This document shows, one piece after another, positions 7,077-15,094 of a DNA stretch of 17,283 bases; position 1 is the stretch's first letter; each line of letters begins with the position of its first letter. The notes beneath the pieces were generated by a model. That model made no database searches. It had not been told where the DNA came from and worked only from the letters and a program-made list of their open reading frames with translations. The position numbers and the translations under genes were made by a program. This stretch comes from CAVZLD01 sp964522605 (lineage in GTDB: Bacteria > Planctomycetota > Planctomycetia > Pirellulales > Pirellulaceae): NCBI GenBank assembly GCA_964522605.1, contig CAZFWV010000124.1, forward strand, positions 1 to 17,283, in the 5' to 3' direction.

Positions 7077-8408
7077 ATGCGAGCCACAGTTTTTCTGGGA
7101 TTGGCGTGGAGCTGCCTGGCTTGGAGCCCGGTTCTAACGCGGGCCGACTCATGTACTGACTGTGTCGGTACTCCAACATGTGGAGTCACCGGATGTGCCC
7201 CGGGTTGTGCAGCGGGCGTCTCCTTGGGCAACCTTTGCACGTGCAACGCCTGTGCGACAGACTGGGGAACTTCCGTCTGCGATCCGGTCTGTCGACTGCT
7301 GCCATCCAACGAGCGACTGAAAGTCTACGGCTGGCTGAATGCTGGGTTCATCGGGAATACGGGCAGCCCGAACAGCAAGTTCAACGGACCGTACAGCGCG
7401 GTGGATCGCGCGAACGAGCTGATGTTCAACCAGGGTTACCTTGTCACGGAGTACGGTCTGCCAACGGATGGAAGCCTTGGGCTTGGTGGACGCGTCGATT
7501 TACTCTACGGCGAGGATTACTGGCTCATCCAATCGATTGGTTTTGAAGAGCGGACGGACGGATCGGCTCACTGGAATGGTCGAGAATATTATGGGCTGGT
7601 GCTTCCCCAAGCGTATGTCGAGGCGGGCTGGAACGACCTGTCATTGAAGGTCGGCCACTTTTACTCGCCGCTGGGATACGAATTCGTTCCTGCGCCAGAC
7701 AACTTCTTCTATTCGAAATCCTACTGCTATCAGTTTGCGAGTCCCTACACATTTTGGGGCGGTTTACTGACCTGGGATTTGACACCAAGTTGGCAAACAC
7801 AGGTGGCGATTCACAACGGTTGGGATGGTTTTGACCGCGAAACTGATCGACTGGGCTTCTTGGCCGGAGTGAAGTACACCGATCCCTGCGACATCTGGTG
7901 GACGTCGTTTGCGATCACGAGCGGGGACGATTTCAATAACCTTGCGAACCTACCGGGCGTGAATCCAGACTTTACGAACCGGACCCGCTACAGTTGGCTG
8001 CTGTTTCTGTCGCTCACCGAGCGGATCGACTATGTGTTCCACCATTGGTTGGGCTTTCAAGAAGCGGGCGCGCCCGGAGATCGCCAAGCCGATTGGTATG
8101 GCATCGACCACTATGCGTATTACTCGCTCAACGAATGCTGGAAAGCGGGTGTCCGCTATGAGTGGTTCCGCGACGAAGAAGGAACGCGACTTGGTCTTGC
8201 TCGACCCAGCAATCCGAATATCCCGCCGTTACCCGGCGACATTTACTCGATCGCGGTCGGCGTGAACTGGTCGCCCGATGCGAACCTGATGGTTCGACCG
8301 GAAGTTCGCTGGGACGTCTTCGATGGGGATACGCCACGCCGCCCGTTTCAGGACGGCAACAATGACAATCAACTGATGCTGGGCGTCGACGCAATTCTGC
8401 ATTTCTAG
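7077..8408 (+). CDS. Outer-membrane beta-barrel porin (BBP2/OmpL-like, PF07642 type)
   Basis: The start at 7077 gives a 443-residue protein with a signal peptide (cut near residue 23, after TRA) and AAGGAG (7064-7069) seven bases upstream; the frame stays open upstream to 6921, but that extension would bury the signal peptide. Residues 26-72 hold ten cysteines, unusual for a porin. From about residue 81 (LKVYGWLNAGF) onward there are alternating aromatic/hydrophobic strands with Gly/Asn/Asp turns (GRVDLLYGEDYW, QAYVEAGWNDLSLKVGHFY, TWDLTPSWQTQVAIHNGW, SIAVGVNWSPDANLMVRPEVRWD), ending in a C-terminal Phe as outer-membrane barrels do. This pattern matches the putative beta-barrel porin-2 family common in Planctomycetota. 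It probably lets small solutes cross the outer membrane; specificity is unknown. It is flanked by repeats and seems to be a single-gene unit. Confidence 0.87.
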   Translation: MRATVFLGLAWSCLAWSPVLTRADSCTDCVGTPTCGVTGCAPGCAAGVSLGNLCTCNACATDWGTSVCDPVCRLLPSNERLKVYGWLNAGFIGNTGSPNSKFNGPYSAVDRANELMFNQGYLVTEYGLPTDGSLGLGGRVDLLYGEDYWLIQSIGFEERTDGSAHWNGREYYGLVLPQAYVEAGWNDLSLKVGHFYSPLGYEFVPAPDNFFYSKSYCYQFASPYTFWGGLLTWDLTPSWQTQVAIHNGWDGFDRETDRLGFLAGVKYTDPCDIWWTSFAITSGDDFNNLANLPGVNPDFTNRTRYSWLLFLSLTERIDYVFHHWLGFQEAGAPGDRQADWYGIDHYAYYSLNECWKAGVRYEWFRDEEGTRLGLARPSNPNIPPLPGDIYSIAVGVNWSPDANLMVRPEVRWDVFDGDTPRRPFQDGNNDNQLMLGVDAILHF

Positions 8409-8491
8409 ACGGCACAGCGGCAAGCAAGCAACCAATCCGCGGGCAACCCTCGCGGTTACACGCGCGTTGAGCGAAGCCGCAAGTCGAGGAG
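8409..8491. other. Spacer after the porin gene
   Basis: A weak dyad (CCGCGGG-CAA-CCCTCGCGG, about 8436-8454) lies about 30 bases after the stop codon without a T-run. The stretch 8409-9016 as a whole has no gene. It holds this dyad, two palindromic elements (8492-8572 and 8727-8801) and about 215 bases of unremarkable sequence before the next start. Confidence 0.35.
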
Positions 8492-8572
8492 GAAACCACG
8501 GATTTGACGGGAGGGACGGAGGACCGCGGATCGATCCGTGGTTGTCCGTCCCCTCCGTCGGATCCGTGGTTT
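8492..8572. repeat. CCACGGAT palindromic element, copy 2
   Basis: The outer arms GAAACCACGGAT (from 8492) and ATCCGTGGTTTC (to 8572) are perfect reverse complements. The symmetry continues inward with few mismatches almost to the centre near 8531 (GGATCGATCC), so nearly the whole 81 bases can form one stem. It shares its outer arms with the element at 1656-1737 but has a different interior (GACGGGAGGGACGG). It is followed by TCTCTTTCTTCTCCCTC, so it might also end porin transcription. Confidence 0.82.
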
Positions 8573-8726
8573 CTCTTTCTTCTCCCTCGGCAACGGAGGA
8601 GCCCGAGGTGTCGCAGTCCACAACAGGAACGGGCCCGAGGTGGACGGATTCCGGCAGATCGCACTCGGGGGCTGGCACGGCGCACGTCGAGCGTAGACAA
8701 TAGTGCTGTGCCCAGTCTAGGAATTC

Positions 8727-8801
8727 GGGTGCCACTGGCTCTGCCAGTGCGACGGTGGTTCAAGTCAGCGAGCGCTGGCACTGGCGTAGCCAGTGGCACC
8801 C
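8727..8801. repeat. GCCACTGGC/GCCAGTGGC compound palindrome, intergenic copy
   Basis: Outer arms GGGTGCCACTGGC (8727-8739) and GCCAGTGGCACCC (8789-8801) are perfect 13-base reverse complements. Inside each, CACTGGC-TCT-GCCAGTG and CACTGGC-GTA-GCCAGTG form separate short hairpins. The centre (about 8750-8775) is unrelated to that of the 6752-6814 copy, so the ends are conserved and the middle is not. Confidence 0.87.
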
Positions 8802-9016
8802 AATCCGAAATCCAAGCCTTGACGGAGCAATGGGGTTCTGGTGCGGTTCCTTGTCGGCGCGGATTGTCGGCGATTTATCGCCCTGCCCTTTTGACCCACC
8901 ATTTTGCGATCGAGAATGAAGAGGTTGTCACCTGCCGGTACGACCGGTCGGCGATTGCTTGGCAGATTGCCAGCGACGGCCGCTCTTTCTTCGCCCTGAC
9001 ACGAAAGGCGACCTCG

Positions 9017-11519
9017 ATGCGCGGTTATTGTGCTAAACGATTCGCTGCATCCCTGGCGGTCTATTTCGTTGCCGCCGTGCTTCTGTGTGGACTTCCGGAT
9101 GGGATACACTGCTCCGCTGCCGAATCTGACCCGGAGCCGGCAGCGGTAGCGGCAACGGAAAAGCTCCCGCCAGATCCCCTACACCAGGTCGAGCAGATCA
9201 TCTTCGCCGTGCGCCTGGGGTATGACGATCCGCATTGGTACGCGAACATTGGATACTACTGCGACGACGAGCAGCAAAAAGCGTACGCAGGCAACGGTCA
9301 GCCTGACGTGGGCAAGCTGTGCAAATTGAATCTGCAGACTGGCGAAATGACCGTGCTGCTGGATGCCGAGGGAGGATCGATCCGTGATCCCGAACTTCAC
9401 TATGACGCGCAGAAAGTGCTCTTCTCGTACCGCAAGGCCGGCAGCGATTTCTATCATCTGTACGAACTGAATCTGGACGGCAACGGTCTGCGGCAAATCA
9501 CGTCGGGCGAGTTTGACGATTACGAACCGGCGTATCTGCCCGACGGGGGAATCGTATTCGTTTCCACGCGCTGTCAGTGCTGGGTCAGTTGCTGGAAGAC
9601 CCAAGTCGGTGTGCTCTACCGATGCGATGCGGATGGCACCAATTTGCTGCGACTGTCTCACAGCCCGGAACACGACAACACACCGGCCGTTTTGCCGGAT
9701 GGCCGCATTCTGTATACGCGATGGGAGTACGTCGATCGCAGCCAGGTGGAATTCCACCATCTGTGGACGATGAATCCCGACGGCACGGCGCAGATGGTCT
9801 ACTACGGCAACATGCAGCCCGGGATCGTGATGATTGACGCCAAACCCATTCCGGGCACCAGCGAAATCCTCGCATCCTTCTCACCCGGTCACGGTGTAAC
9901 AGATCATCAGGGTATTGCCACGATTGTGTCACCCGCTCAAGGGCCCGACAGTAACGCCAGCGTCCGACGCTTACACCCGGGGCCGCTAATCAAAGATCCC
10001 TTTCCCATCACCCGGGATTGTGTGCTCGCTGCGCGCAATAACCAGATCCTGGTGATGGATGGGAGCGGCAAGAGCCGAGTGCTCTATGAATGGAAAGGAC
10101 CCGGAGCAATCCACGAACCGCGGCCCGTTTTGCGCCGGGAGCGTGAACCGATCATCCCGACGCGAATTTCCGACGAGGAAGCAACCGGACAGCTATTACT
10201 GAGCGATATCTACGAAGGGCGCAATCTGGAGGGTGTCGAGCGGGGTGAAATTCGCAAGCTGCTCGTGCTGGAAGTGCTGCCGAAACCAGTGAATTTTTCC
10301 GGCGGACCCGATCTCGTGTCCTGGTTGGGTACCTTTTCGCTGGAACGCGTCCTGGGTACCGTGCCGGTTGAGCAAGACGGTTCCGCGAATCTCGAGCTTC
10401 CAGCGGGCAGGCCTCTGTTTTTCGTCGCGCTCGATGAACACGATCGATCCGTCAAGAGGATGCACAGTTTCGTCAGCGTGATGCCCGGCGAGGTCACCAG
10501 TTGTGTGGGCTGCCACGAGCAGAGAACCCTGGGACCTCCCGCGGGTAACTTGTCGTCGGGTTTGGCATTCCGCCGTCCACCGAATCAGATTGAACCGTTC
10601 GCTGGCTTGCCCGATGTGCTGGATTTTCCACGAGACATCCAGCCGATCCTCGATCGGCATTGCGTCGAGTGTCACAACTATGAGCGACGCGACGGTGGCG
10701 TTCTGCTGACGGGAGATCTGGGACCCACCTGGTCGCACAGCTTCTTCAGCCTGTTCGCCCATCGACAGGTCGCCGATGGTCGAAACGGTCTCGGGAACTC
10801 GCCCCCACGCACGGTCGGCAGCTCGGCCAGTCCCCTGTTGGAGATGCTGGAAGAGAGCCATTACGGGGTCCGTGTTTCGGAAGAGGAATGGCGCACGGTG
10901 TGGATGTGGATCGAAAGCGGGGCACCGTATGCCGGCAGTTACGCCGGACTGCGAAATGCGGAGGAACAGCAGCGGGATAATGAAGCAGTGGCCCGTGCCT
11001 TTTTCTTGGGAAATGAAATCCTGCGACGTCGCTGCGGATCCTGTCACGCGGTGGGTGACGTCCAGAATGAAACCGGTCGGGCAATCCCTTTCTATCCCGA
11101 CATCCAGAAGGGTCGCGGTTTGAATCGACCCAAGGGCAACTATGAACGAATCGTGCTCAAGAACGATCCGCTGGCGCAATACAGCCCTCACATTCTGTTG
11201 AATCTCAGCCGTCCGCGACTTTCGCCGCTCTTGCTCGCTCCGCTCGCATCCTCCGCCGGCGGATGGGGCCGTTGCGGCAGTGTGTTTGCCCACGAGCAGG
11301 ACTTGGACTACGAACGACTGCTCGACGCGATTGAGGCAGCTCGCACGCATGCGAACGTTCCCGCCCGCTATGGCCAACCTGGATTCCAGCCCAATCCACA
11401 GTACCTGCGCGAGATGAAACGATTCGGGATCCTGCCCGAGGATAGCTTCGGTCAAGCGCCTGTCGATTTCTTCGCCCTGGATCAAGCCTATTGGAAATCA
11501 CTTTGGCATCATCCGCAGT
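9017..11519 (+). CDS. HzsA-related secreted protein: TolB-like propeller plus three c-type haem motifs
   Basis: From ATG 9017 the protein has a signal peptide (about residues 1-35) and a weak AAAGG (9004-9008) upstream. The frame is open further left, but that part runs through two palindromic elements. Residues about 50-480 contain WD/PD40-like propeller repeats (DPELHYDAQKVLFSY, EPAYLPDGGIVFVSTR, TPAVLPDGRILYTRW). Three CxxCH motifs follow: C496-H500, C549-H553 (after DIQPILDR) and C673-H677. The plan matches the hydrazine-synthase-alpha-related proteins common in non-anammox Planctomycetota. No hydrazine synthase beta/gamma or hydrazine dehydrogenase gene is here, so anammox is not implied; it is likely a periplasmic cytochrome of unknown reaction. 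The coding frame reaches ...SLWHHPQ and the first T of its stop at 11519, where the gap starts. The contig beyond repeats the same 55 bases and gives TGA (11674-11676), so the true product is probably 834 residues. Reading through the N run gives a false frame-shifted tail. Confidence 0.87.
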
Positions 11520-11674
11520 NNNNNNNNNNNNNNNNNNNNNNNNNNNNNNNNNNNNNNNNNNNNNNNNNNNNNNNNNNNNNNNNNNNNNNNNNNNNNNNNN
11601 NNNNNNNNNNNNNNNNNNNGATTTCTTCGCCCTGGATCAAGCCTATTGGAAATCACTTTGGCATCATCCGCAGT
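11465..11674 (+). repeat. 55-base direct repeat flanking the second gap
   Basis: 11465-11519 and 11620-11674 are identical over 55 bases, covering the last codons of the HzsA-like gene and the T of its stop codon. The simplest reading is that the two contigs overlap and the gap is artificial. A real tandem duplication of the gene's 3' end, as seen for the ABC gene, is also possible. Confidence 0.9.
11520..11619. other. Assembly gap of 100 N
   Basis: Exactly 100 unknown bases lie between two identical 55-base contig ends. Collapsing the overlap restores the stop codon of the HzsA-like gene with no missing sequence. Confidence 0.95.
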
Positions 11675-11704
11675 GATCCGCCGTCACGAGCCAACCCCCT
11701 CCTC

Positions 11705-11742
11705 CCTCTGCGGCCCTCCGCGCCTCTGTGTCCTCTGCGTTG
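11705..11742. repeat. Degenerate 9-10-base tandem array
   Basis: Four successive variants of CCCTCTGCG (CCCTCTGCGG, CCCTCCGCG, CCTCTGTGT, CCTCTGCGTT) lie just upstream of the GH123-like gene. Similar words occur at about 3326-3370 (TCTGTGTGCC, TTCCGCGACC, GTCCGCGTTC, TTCCGCGG). The array may be one half of a dispersed palindrome. Confidence 0.5.
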
Positions 11743-11765
11743 ATCCTTTGAACGGGAGAAGCATC

Positions 11766-14700
11766 ATGTCTCTAAGAGCTGGTATTCAAAGTCTGTTGCT
11801 CATAGCGGCTCTAATCTGCTGCTGCAGTGCGTCGGAACCTAACGAGAACACCGGTCTTCCCAATCCGGATTTCACGCAAGGGACAGATGCACCTGCCGCG
11901 TGGCGCCTTGCGGAAGGTCAAGGACGCTGGATCGACCACGAGATTCTGGAGGTGACCGGGGACGGTACCGATTCCGGATTCTGGCGTTGTGATACCGAGT
12001 TTTTGCCCGGAGCGCTCTATCGCTTTCAGGCGCGTGGACGGGGAACGCCGACGGGCGGTTCGGCGATCGTGGGACCGATCTTTGCGAACCGCGACTATCG
12101 CACGCCTTCCGCCGATTGGACCTGGGTGGGACACGTGTTTCGCGTTCCCGACAACGTTTCCCAGTCGCTGATCCGCCTCGGGCATTGGCGTGCGTCTGGA
12201 TCGATTCAATACGATGCGGTGCAAATGCAACGAGTCATCCCCGTCCATCAACTGTCTGGCCCGCACAGTCCCATCATGCTCGGCGATGGCGAACGGATTC
12301 AGGATGGACGTTACTCCTTTCTCGGAACTTTCAGTCACGAAGGCAGCAACTACCACCGGCCTCTTCAAAGTACAACTGCATCGTTTAACAGTGACCGTTG
12401 GACCATCGGTCCGAATCAGGAGATCACTTACGCTTTCCAGATTCCCGGCTGCCCATTTCGCAACGGACAGCTTTCCTTCCACGTCAACTACTTCACGCGC
12501 GGCGGATGTACAGTGCAAGTTCGTTCGGATACCAGCGATTGGATCGATCTGGGCACACAATCGAGCCTGGGAACCTTGGAGAGCAAACTACCGGACAGCC
12601 TGTTTCCCACTGCATCGCTGGTCGTGCGCCTCGCTTCGTCCACCGCCGAAACCTCGTTGCAGGTCAACCGAATTGAATTCTCCGCCGATCTGGATAATCC
12701 ACCCCCGGATGCAATCGGACAGACGGTGTTTGCCGCCATTGAATCGGAGATTCCGACACTCTCCGTGCAGCGAATGTCCCTCGTTTCGGACAACAGTGCA
12801 ACTGGCAAGTTGGTCGAGATCGAGTGGAAGAATGATGCGAGTAAAGATCTGCACGCGAAAATTATCGGGACCGTTTCGACCGAGGAGACCGCATCGAAAC
12901 GAACACTGGACGGTTCCCTGTCAATCACACCGGGAACCACGAGTACATTGTCCGTGCCGTTGGTGGCGATCGCTCCGGGAACTCATCAGCTGCATTTGAT
13001 GCTGAAATCTGAGAAGGATGCGGAGGGGACGAGTTCCTATCGGCTTAACTTCGATGTTCCCGAGTTCTATCGCACCGACTATGGAGCGCAACTCGCATGT
13101 GAGGGTGCAGAGGCGCTTAACCTGTGGTGGTGTCCAGCAACCCATAAGGTGCCTCGCCAGCGCGCAATTCCCGAGCGACAATCGACCGCTGCCGAATTGT
13201 CGGCGGCGAGAAATGACTTTGAAGCAGTCCAAATTGTGCTACAGCCGGAAGAAGACGTACAAGGATTGACGGTCCAAGCGACTGACTTTGTCGGGCCCGA
13301 GGGAGCACGGTTATCGGCTGACCAAGTCTCCATTCTGCGCGTTGCCTATCATTTCGTTCGTCATCCAACGGATCGAACGGGAGTCGTCGACCACTGGCCC
13401 GACGCACTGCCTCCTCTTTCCGAACCGATCGACATATCCGCAGGTCAGAACCAACCGATCTGGATTCTGATCCACGTGCCCAGCGACGCGGTGTCCGGGG
13501 ATTACCTGGGCGAGGTGCGATTTCAGTTTGCGGGAAGGACGGTGCGCGCACCCGTGAAACTGCACGTCTGGGATTTTGCACTCCCGAAGACGAATCACGT
13601 GGAGACTGCTTTTGGGCTGTCACTGGGGAACATTGTTCGATACCACGGACTGCAAACGGACGAACAGAAGCGGTTGGTCTGGGAGAAGTACCTGAAATGT
13701 TTTTCGGATCATCGCATCAGTCCTTACGATCCTGTACCGATGGACCCGATCCGAGTTCGGTTTCTGGCCGACGCAGATCCTCCCCGAGCTGAAGTCGATT
13801 TCTCGGCCTTTGACCCAGCATTCCGAGACGTGATCGAGAAATACCATTTCACCGGTTACCGCTTGCCGATCCGTGGCATGGGGGGCGGCACTTTTCATGC
13901 GCGGAGTGAGCCTGAAATCGAGGGCTATCGGACCGAAACGTCTGAGTATCAATCGATGTTCGCAAGTTACGTCGGGCAGCTCGAAAAATTCTTCCAACAA
14001 CGCGGATGGCTGCAATTGCCCTACGTGTATTGGTTTGATGAGCCGGATCCGAAAGACTACGCCTTTGTGGCGGATGGCTTTGCCCGCCTCAAGGCCTACG
14101 CTCCGGGCCTGAGACGCATGTTGACGGAGGAGCCGGGTGACAATGAACTGGCTGAGTTAGTCGATATCTGGTGTCCGGTCACGCCGAATTACCAACCGGA
14201 CCAGGCGGAACTTCGCCGCCGTCAGGGAAATCGTTTTTGGTGGTACGTGTGCACCGGTCCCAAAGCACCCTACTGCACCCTGTTCATCGATCATCCCGCC
14301 ACGGAATTGCGCGTCTGGTTGTGGCAGACCTGGCAACGCGACATAAGAGGCATCCTGGTTTGGCAAAGCAACTATTGGACCTCCGACGCGGCATTCCCTG
14401 ATAAGCCTCAGAACCCGTACGAAGACCCCATGGGTTACGTCAGCGGTTATTCGACACCTCGCGGCGTCAAAAACTTCTGGGGAAATGGTGACGGAAGATT
14501 CGTCTATCCACCAGAAGCCGCAGCAACCGCCGTCCAATCCGGATCGGATCCCGTCCTCGCGCCCCCGGTGAGCAGTATTCGCTTCGAGATGCTGCGCGAA
14601 GGGATTGAGGATTACGAGATGCTGTACCTGCTGCGCGAAAAACTGCAGCAACAACGCACCACGCTTGCTCCGAACGAGATCGAACGTTACGAGTCACTCC

Positions 14701-14822
14701 TCCGTGTACCCGAATCGATCACGAGTGACATGACGACCTTTGCCACGGATCCGAGTCCGATCTACACCCAGCGGGCCGCCATCGCGAAGGCCATCGAGGA
14801 GCTCAACAGCTTAAGGCAATAG
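11766..14822 (+). CDS. Secreted DUF4091/GH123-like glycoside hydrolase
   Basis: The start at 11766 is supported by GGGAG (11755-11759) six bases upstream and gives 1018 residues with a signal peptide ending in a CCC run (18-20), perhaps a degenerate lipobox. Residues about 28-155 resemble a CBM4/9-like carbohydrate-binding sandwich (PNPDFTQG, WRLAEGQGRW, GFWRCDTEFLPGALYRFQARG). A second sandwich-like region follows, then (about 475 on) a module with DFEAVQIVL and IHVPSDAVSGDYLGEV, typical of the N-terminal part of DUF4091 proteins. YWFDEP carries an Asp-Glu pair (D758-E759), as at the active site of GH123 N-acetylgalactosaminidases. The C-terminal part (GILVWQSNYW about residue 865; RFEMLREGIEDYEML) is characteristic of DUF4091. 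It probably acts outside the cytoplasm on a glycan; the substrate is not determinable. It follows the HzsA-like gene by about 90 bases on the same strand. Confidence 0.86.
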   Translation: MSLRAGIQSLLLIAALICCCSASEPNENTGLPNPDFTQGTDAPAAWRLAEGQGRWIDHEILEVTGDGTDSGFWRCDTEFLPGALYRFQARGRGTPTGGSAIVGPIFANRDYRTPSADWTWVGHVFRVPDNVSQSLIRLGHWRASGSIQYDAVQMQRVIPVHQLSGPHSPIMLGDGERIQDGRYSFLGTFSHEGSNYHRPLQSTTASFNSDRWTIGPNQEITYAFQIPGCPFRNGQLSFHVNYFTRGGCTVQVRSDTSDWIDLGTQSSLGTLESKLPDSLFPTASLVVRLASSTAETSLQVNRIEFSADLDNPPPDAIGQTVFAAIESEIPTLSVQRMSLVSDNSATGKLVEIEWKNDASKDLHAKIIGTVSTEETASKRTLDGSLSITPGTTSTLSVPLVAIAPGTHQLHLMLKSEKDAEGTSSYRLNFDVPEFYRTDYGAQLACEGAEALNLWWCPATHKVPRQRAIPERQSTAAELSAARNDFEAVQIVLQPEEDVQGLTVQATDFVGPEGARLSADQVSILRVAYHFVRHPTDRTGVVDHWPDALPPLSEPIDISAGQNQPIWILIHVPSDAVSGDYLGEVRFQFAGRTVRAPVKLHVWDFALPKTNHVETAFGLSLGNIVRYHGLQTDEQKRLVWEKYLKCFSDHRISPYDPVPMDPIRVRFLADADPPRAEVDFSAFDPAFRDVIEKYHFTGYRLPIRGMGGGTFHARSEPEIEGYRTETSEYQSMFASYVGQLEKFFQQRGWLQLPYVYWFDEPDPKDYAFVADGFARLKAYAPGLRRMLTEEPGDNELAELVDIWCPVTPNYQPDQAELRRRQGNRFWWYVCTGPKAPYCTLFIDHPATELRVWLWQTWQRDIRGILVWQSNYWTSDAAFPDKPQNPYEDPMGYVSGYSTPRGVKNFWGNGDGRFVYPPEAAATAVQSGSDPVLAPPVSSIRFEMLREGIEDYEMLYLLREKLQQQRTTLAPNEIERYESLLRVPESITSDMTTFATDPSPIYTQRAAIAKAIEELNSLRQ

Positions 14823-14845
14823 GCACTTCATCACTCGTCAATCAG

Positions 14846-14873
14846 TTCGGCTTGCCGGACCGGCAGAGCCGAA
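14846..14873. terminator. Hairpin after the GH123-like gene, possible terminator
   Basis: TTCGGCTTGCCGG (14846-14858) pairs with CCGGCAGAGCCGAA (14860-14873) with a one-base bulge. It is 24 bases after the stop codon. Only AACGTAATTT follows, so it lacks a proper T-run; termination or 3'-end protection are both possible. Confidence 0.4.
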
Positions 14874-14917
14874 AACGTAATTTGCCTGTATGCACGGCGG
14901 TGGGCGGGCAACAGTGG

Positions 14918-15060
14918 ATTCACTCTCCCTCTGGGAGAGTCAGGCCGGCAGGCCTGGAGAGGGCGGAGTGCGCAATGCATTCGACGCGTATTGCGCGTTC
15001 ACCAAAGACCCTCCCCGGACGCTCCGCGTCCGACCCTCCCGCACGCGGGAGGGTGAAGTG
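14918..15060. repeat. Multi-hairpin intergenic element
   Basis: Five hairpins lie in series: ACTCTCCC-TCT-GGGAGAGT (14922-14940), CAGGCC-GGCA-GGCCTG (14941-14956), CGCAAT...ATTGCG (14971-14995), CGGACGC-TCC-GCGTCCG (15016-15032) and ACCCTCCCG-CACG-CGGGAGGGT (15033-15054). In addition the ends TTCACTCTCCC and GGGAGGGTGAA are reverse complements with one mismatch, so the whole element can close into a cloverleaf-like fold. It fills the space between the convergent GH123-like and ThuA genes; no gene is seen in 14823-15094. Confidence 0.8.
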
Positions 15061-15094
15061 TCGCACGGCCGTTGACCGTTCGTTGAACAGGCGC

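Noticed and set aside
8504..9016. Upstream extension of the HzsA-like gene by 171 codons
   Set aside because: It would run through two palindromic elements and bury the signal peptide inside the protein.
10196..11485. 429-codon minus-strand open frame
   Set aside because: It is antisense to the haem domain of the HzsA-like gene and has no domain signal.
9017..11519. Anammox metabolism
   Set aside because: Only an HzsA-like protein is present; no hydrazine synthase beta/gamma or hydrazine dehydrogenase is visible, and such relatives occur widely in non-anammox planctomycetes.
11520..11743. C-terminal extension of the HzsA-like protein through the N run
   Set aside because: The tail after the gap is the same 55 bases read in a different frame; collapsing the overlap gives a stop after HHPQ.
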